A DNA stretch of 64,000 nt from Silene conica. Taxonomy: Eukaryota > Streptophyta > Magnoliopsida > Caryophyllales > Caryophyllaceae. Every line of letters begins with the position of its first letter. Within the stretch, counting starts at the first letter, position 1. Shown here one piece after another: positions 60,369-64,000 of the stretch. The stretch lies in NCBI GenBank assembly GCA_029255685.2, contig CM055311.2, positions 5,070,269 through 5,134,268 of the forward strand. The letters are read 5' to 3'. Below the pieces are notes generated by a model. That model had not been told where the DNA came from, did not search any database, and saw nothing but the letters and a program-made list of their open reading frames with translations. The position numbers were made by a program, and so were the translations under genes.

Positions 60369-61950
60369 TGATGAGCCCAAATTTGGTCATTATTTTCTCT
60401 TGTTTTCCTTTTATTTCGATCCCGTTTCACCCCCGTTTGGCACGATTTCGCCCCTTTTTGTACCCGATATCTCTCTTCTACATGTTTGGTTGCCATGTTG
60501 TAGGACTTGGCGCGGGAATGAAGAAACGGGAGCAAAACGTGGTGAAATCAAGGCAAAATAGGAGGAAAAGAGCTGAAATGACAAAATGGGGTCCTCAGCC
60601 GGTAGGCCGGCGGCCGGTCCGCCGGCTGGGAGCCCCTTTGCCTATTTTTGAAGAAAATGGTACAGACCATGGAGAATACATCCCCAGCCGGTGGCCAACT
60701 GGCAGCCGGCTGACCGGCTAGGACCCCCTCACCATTGCTTCTATTGATTTCAAGTCAGACCTCTGAGGATGCATCCCCAGCCGGTGGCCAACCGGCAGCC
60801 GGCCCACCGGCTGGCAGTACCTGAGCATTGAAGAAAAAAAGAAGAAATTTTCAGAAGTCCAAATTTGGACTCTCAGCCGGTCACAGACCGGCAGCCGGTC
60901 GACCGGCTGGGAGTCGCTTTTCAGAAATTCGCGCACTATATAAACCCGCACTTAGTCTTTCATTGGAGAACGGATTCTTAAGCTTATTTTTAGGGTTTTT
61001 ACTGTTTTGATTACTTAATACTTAGACTCAAAAACACTCTTAAATATTTTTAAACTTCTTTAGATCCTTACTTAATCTTTCAATATTTGTTAATCTCTCT
61101 TTAGGATTCTACTTAGCCTTGTTATTAAGCAATTGTAAGAGGATATTTTGGGTGGTAGTTTGGAGGATTTGAAAAAGAGTCTTTCAACTTGTTATCCAAG
61201 CTACTTCCTTTTCCATTGTTATTGGTATAATTCTTCTAATCTTTACTTAGTTTTTACTTTTATTTAAGTTTCCTTTGAATCAATTGTTCATCCTTTGTTT
61301 GTTCATGATGTTTAGCTTTTGTTCATGCCCTATTCACATGTTTTCATTTACCATGAGTGAGTAGTCTCCTTGCTAGGGTAAGGGGTGATCTAGGGTGTTG
61401 TTTAGATGATAAGTTCATGCTAGTAAGTTGATTAGTTGTTCTTAAAAAAGTAGTCTTCCATTTGTTGCATGCTAGGTGTTTGATGATTTGCCTCAACGAA
61501 AGTTGGGCTTTGATTTTAGCGTGACTTGCCTTTAGCGACGGTTGGGGGTTTGTCTTAGCATGTTTAATGGTTGGTTGTGGTATTTGTAGCGAAAGCTAGG
61601 CTATTCCGACCTAGGTTAGTCGACTCGAGAGAAGAGACTACCCGAGACTATTTGTTTTAGACCTTCTAGTTTTCTTTCTAGCATCTTCGTCTAGCCACCT
61701 TGGTGACCCCCGAAACCCTAGTTTTCTCATCCATCGATTCAATCTTATTTAGTTGCTTTAATTGTTTGTTTTAGTTGTTCCTTAGTCATTAGTCATTCAC
61801 AAGCCTATTACTCCCGACTCTCGCATAAACTAGAACATAATTACACAACTATCCCCACCGTCTTCGTGTTCGACAACCCGTTTATACTACTTAATTGGGT
61901 TTTTACAAATGTGTTTGATGCCGGTATTGACGACAAAAACCGGGCCATCA
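60369..61950 (+). repeat. Athila LTR C
   Basis: 1,582 bp, about 3 differences from LTR B, ending GGGCCATCA. Target copy CTCGT follows at 61951. Confidence 0.92.
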
Positions 61951-61955
61951 CTCGT

Positions 61956-62685
61956 TCATCATTTAAAGTTTCTATAACTGATTTTATATACTTTGTTAAG
62001 TCCAAACAGGATTGTAGGACAATTGCTGAACCCTGTCAAAGTGAACTGGACTGACTTAGTATTGCCCCTAGTCGCTTATGTGAGGTGACGTCTCGAAGTG
62101 ACTAGATTATGATGCGATTGATGGTGAGTTCTAACACCATAGAGTCATAAGGGATGACTAGTCGATCATATAGACAGACTGTAAGGTACACTTGTGTCGG
62201 GCAGTGACCGCTTATAGAGTTCTATAGATTTCAATGGAGCCTGGTCGTGGCAAGAGCTGCTATATATATTCTTATGAGTCGATTCTTTGACTAGAGACTG
62301 ATTGCTCTAGAGGTGACATTATTCAGAATGACTTTAATTTATGTTCTACGATCTTCCGTAAAAGGGGTCAAATGGACATATTTTGGGTCACAATGGATGA
62401 TGTTAGCCAAGGAGAACAGTTGGAAAGGAATTGTTCTGCCCCTTGTCAGGGTTATCTTAAATCTCAAGGCCACTCGAGGAGTAGTGAACTGGAAATGCGT
62501 GGCCACGCTCGGAGACTGTCTATGGTAGATAATTCCGGTCTAACAGTTACACTCCATATCGAGAAAATCCACTATTAATTTGATCACGTGCAAGTACGAC
62601 CTGTAAGACACCTTGCATTGAGTGGGAGATGATGTAATAGAACAAGAGAATCGGTGATCCACACTTGTGAGGACAAGTGGGAGAT
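61956..62685 (+). other. Copia 3 3' untranslated region
   Basis: Non-coding sequence between the Athila composite and the 3' LTR. It keeps stretches that match the copia 2 3' region in the same order, best at 62468-62511 (GGCCACTCGAGGAGTAGT), and ends with the purine tract AAGTGGGAGA. Bases 43881-43957 are its start, left of the Athila insertion. Confidence 0.7.
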
Positions 62686-63832
62686 TGTTGGAGTAAGTGT
62701 CCTCGACAATAATTTGATCACGTCAATTATATATTAAATTGACAAATCTCTATAAAAGAATATTCATGGGATGATTCTTTATCATAAGTCAACTGGTCAA
62801 CATTAATCGGTAATGATTGGCTTGCTAGAGTTTGACATTACTGTCGTAATGACGGTGGTGACCAGTTGATCCCTTTAGGTCACACCTTTAGGACAACTCT
62901 CTCAATAATAAATGAAATAACTGTATATTGATACGAGTTAGATCATTTCTAGATTATGAATAAAATAAGGAGAAAATTTATAATGGGATTATAAATTGTT
63001 TTAGTGATCGAAATGTCGTCACTATTATTTATATGTTTATGAAACATGATTACACTTGAATGAGTTATTTTAACTACAATTGTTATAGTAATAAAATTGC
63101 AATTAAATAAATATATGTAATTATTTGAATTACTTGTAAATTTACGATAAAGAGTTTAAAAGTTAAACTACGTAAGCTAAGTTGTCCTAACTAATTTGTA
63201 TTGGGTCCGTTTTGTTTGTGTGGACCGTGTGATATGTCACACACATACAAACATACAACATTACATATATTTGTTAGGAACATGTAAGAGACATGTCATT
63301 TAATATGCAAATAGGCATGAGAAACATTTGAAAGGATTTAGAGAAAATCCATTGGGCATTCTTACCCATGTCTCTCGGCCGAACCAAAAGGAAGAACAAA
63401 AGAGGTTTTGTTCCTTGGTTCATCAACTCAATTCATTCATACTACACACTAGGGTTTTGTTTTAGAGAGAACAAAAGAGAAGAAAATAATTTCCTTATTT
63501 CTTAACCCTAACTGTGTGCCTCCTTCTCAATCTAGAGATTTTGTGTGTTCATTCTAGCATAATAACATACAAAAATTGCGAGTAGTGTGTCTTGGTGTTC
63601 ATCTTTTGGAGACCATCTCTTTGAGGGTTCAAGGAGGATCATCCGTGTGATAAGCTCAAGAACAAGTGAAGTAGGCGACTTCACTTGTGCCCTAAACTTG
63701 CCGAGAATATCAATGTAAGGGAGCTCATTCTTCCTCCTTAATCTCGACATATTCACATAGTTAAGCATGCATAAGTTCCTTATTATAAGATAATATAAAT
63801 TAGTATGACTAAGTAGGTATATAAACCTAACA
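62686..63832 (+). repeat. Copia 3 3' LTR
   Basis: 1,147 bp, about 1% different from the 5' copy by eye, followed by target copy GACCC. Confidence 0.93.
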
Positions 63833-64000
63833 GACCCGACTTCTTACTTCTAGAGTTACTACAGTGTCTTGCGAGCGGAGGACCCTTATGAGATCTATTG
63901 TGAGAGAGCTAGAGCTTTCTCTCCTCCTCGACCACCTTTACATAGCTGTCTAAGTAAGAGACCTCTTAGTCCTCCTTCCTCCTCCTCTCCTCCTGGAAGA
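63833..64000 (+). pseudogene. Gypsy gag region, continuation after copia 3
   Basis: Sequence of the outer gypsy element resumes after the second GACCC target copy. It runs out of the window, so the rest of that element cannot be described. Confidence 0.6.

Larger units (their letters stand above)
43958..61950 (+). mobile_element. Athila-type gypsy composite: LTR-internal-LTR-internal-LTR
   Basis: Three direct LTRs (43958-45535, 49658-51239, 60369-61950) enclose two internal regions, and the whole is flanked by one target duplication CTCGT (43953-43957, 61951-61955). LTR ends are TGATG...CATCA. The primer site TGGCGCCGTTGCCGGGGA after LTR A (45539) and LTR B (51243) matches tRNA-Asp, as used by Athila. 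The second internal region has gag, protease and an ATHILA ORF-1-like region but no RT, RNase H or integrase. The first internal region lacks about 5 kb. The composite would be non-autonomous. LTRs A and C differ by about 1%, LTRs B and C by about 0.2% (by eye). Confidence 0.9.
28864..63832 (+). mobile_element. Copia 3: Ty1/copia element expanded to 35 kb by nested insertions
   Basis: LTRs of 1,147 bp (28864-30010 and 62686-63832) are flanked by the target duplication GACCC (28859-28863, 63833-63837). The primer site TTGGTATCAGAAC follows the 5' LTR and the purine tract AAGTGGGAGAT precedes the 3' LTR. By eye the LTRs differ at about 12 of 1,147 sites (1%). Removing copia 2 (34298-42864) and the Athila composite (43958-61950) leaves about 8.4 kb. 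The coding part has at least two further breaks besides the insertions, and no recognisable gag domain. Confidence 0.9.

Overview
This is plant nuclear DNA, almost certainly from a eudicot: a seven-exon neprosin-domain (DUF239-type) gene with GT-AG introns sits among Ty1/copia, Ty3/gypsy (chromovirus-like and Athila), Helitron, hAT, PIF/Harbinger-like, CACTA and LINE sequences. The AT-rich introns and the MITE types would fit Caryophyllales, but I cannot assign a species. Only one host gene looks functional.

Region 1 (1-6372): a degenerate Ty3/gypsy fossil whose two LTR copies lie head to head around a protease-region remnant. The right LTR is split by a 2.5-kb Helitron that carries a tandemly duplicated fold-back repeat. 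A truncated CACTA end finishes about 310 bp before the host gene start.

Region 2 (6373-20547): the neprosin-domain gene. Seven exons join in phase 0 to give 385 residues. Intron 2 (8.5 kb) holds a Tourist-like MITE and an antisense LRR gene fragment, which is itself split by a young copia element. Intron 5 holds a fold-back MITE, a Helitron inside it and an hAT element inside that. Intron 6 holds small fold-back elements.

Region 3 (20548-25179): a Helitron directly downstream of the gene, AT-rich intergenic DNA, a gypsy gag fossil split by an hAT element, and a 5'-truncated LINE.

Region 4 (25180-64000): one deep nest. The 5' end of a gypsy element with a 2.9-kb LTR is split by a 35-kb copia locus (28864-63832, target duplication GACCC). 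That copia holds a second copia (34298-42864, GTCTA) and an 18-kb Athila composite with three LTRs (43958-61950, CTCGT). LTR divergences of roughly 1% suggest that most of the nest is under about one million years old.

The main non-standard signals are: (a) an array in the gypsy LTR whose units keep a constant core while their flanking arms change sequence but stay complementary, often only if G-U pairs are allowed; (b) clusters of similar CCGG/GTCGAC palindromic modules in the LTRs or leaders of three different retroelement families, upstream of the TATA box in Athila; (c) an LTR-internal-LTR-internal-LTR Athila composite with a single target duplication; (d) hAT elements with convergent tRNA-like modules; and (e) a Glu-to-Gln change at a probable catalytic position of the neprosin-domain protein. 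All divergence counts were made by eye.
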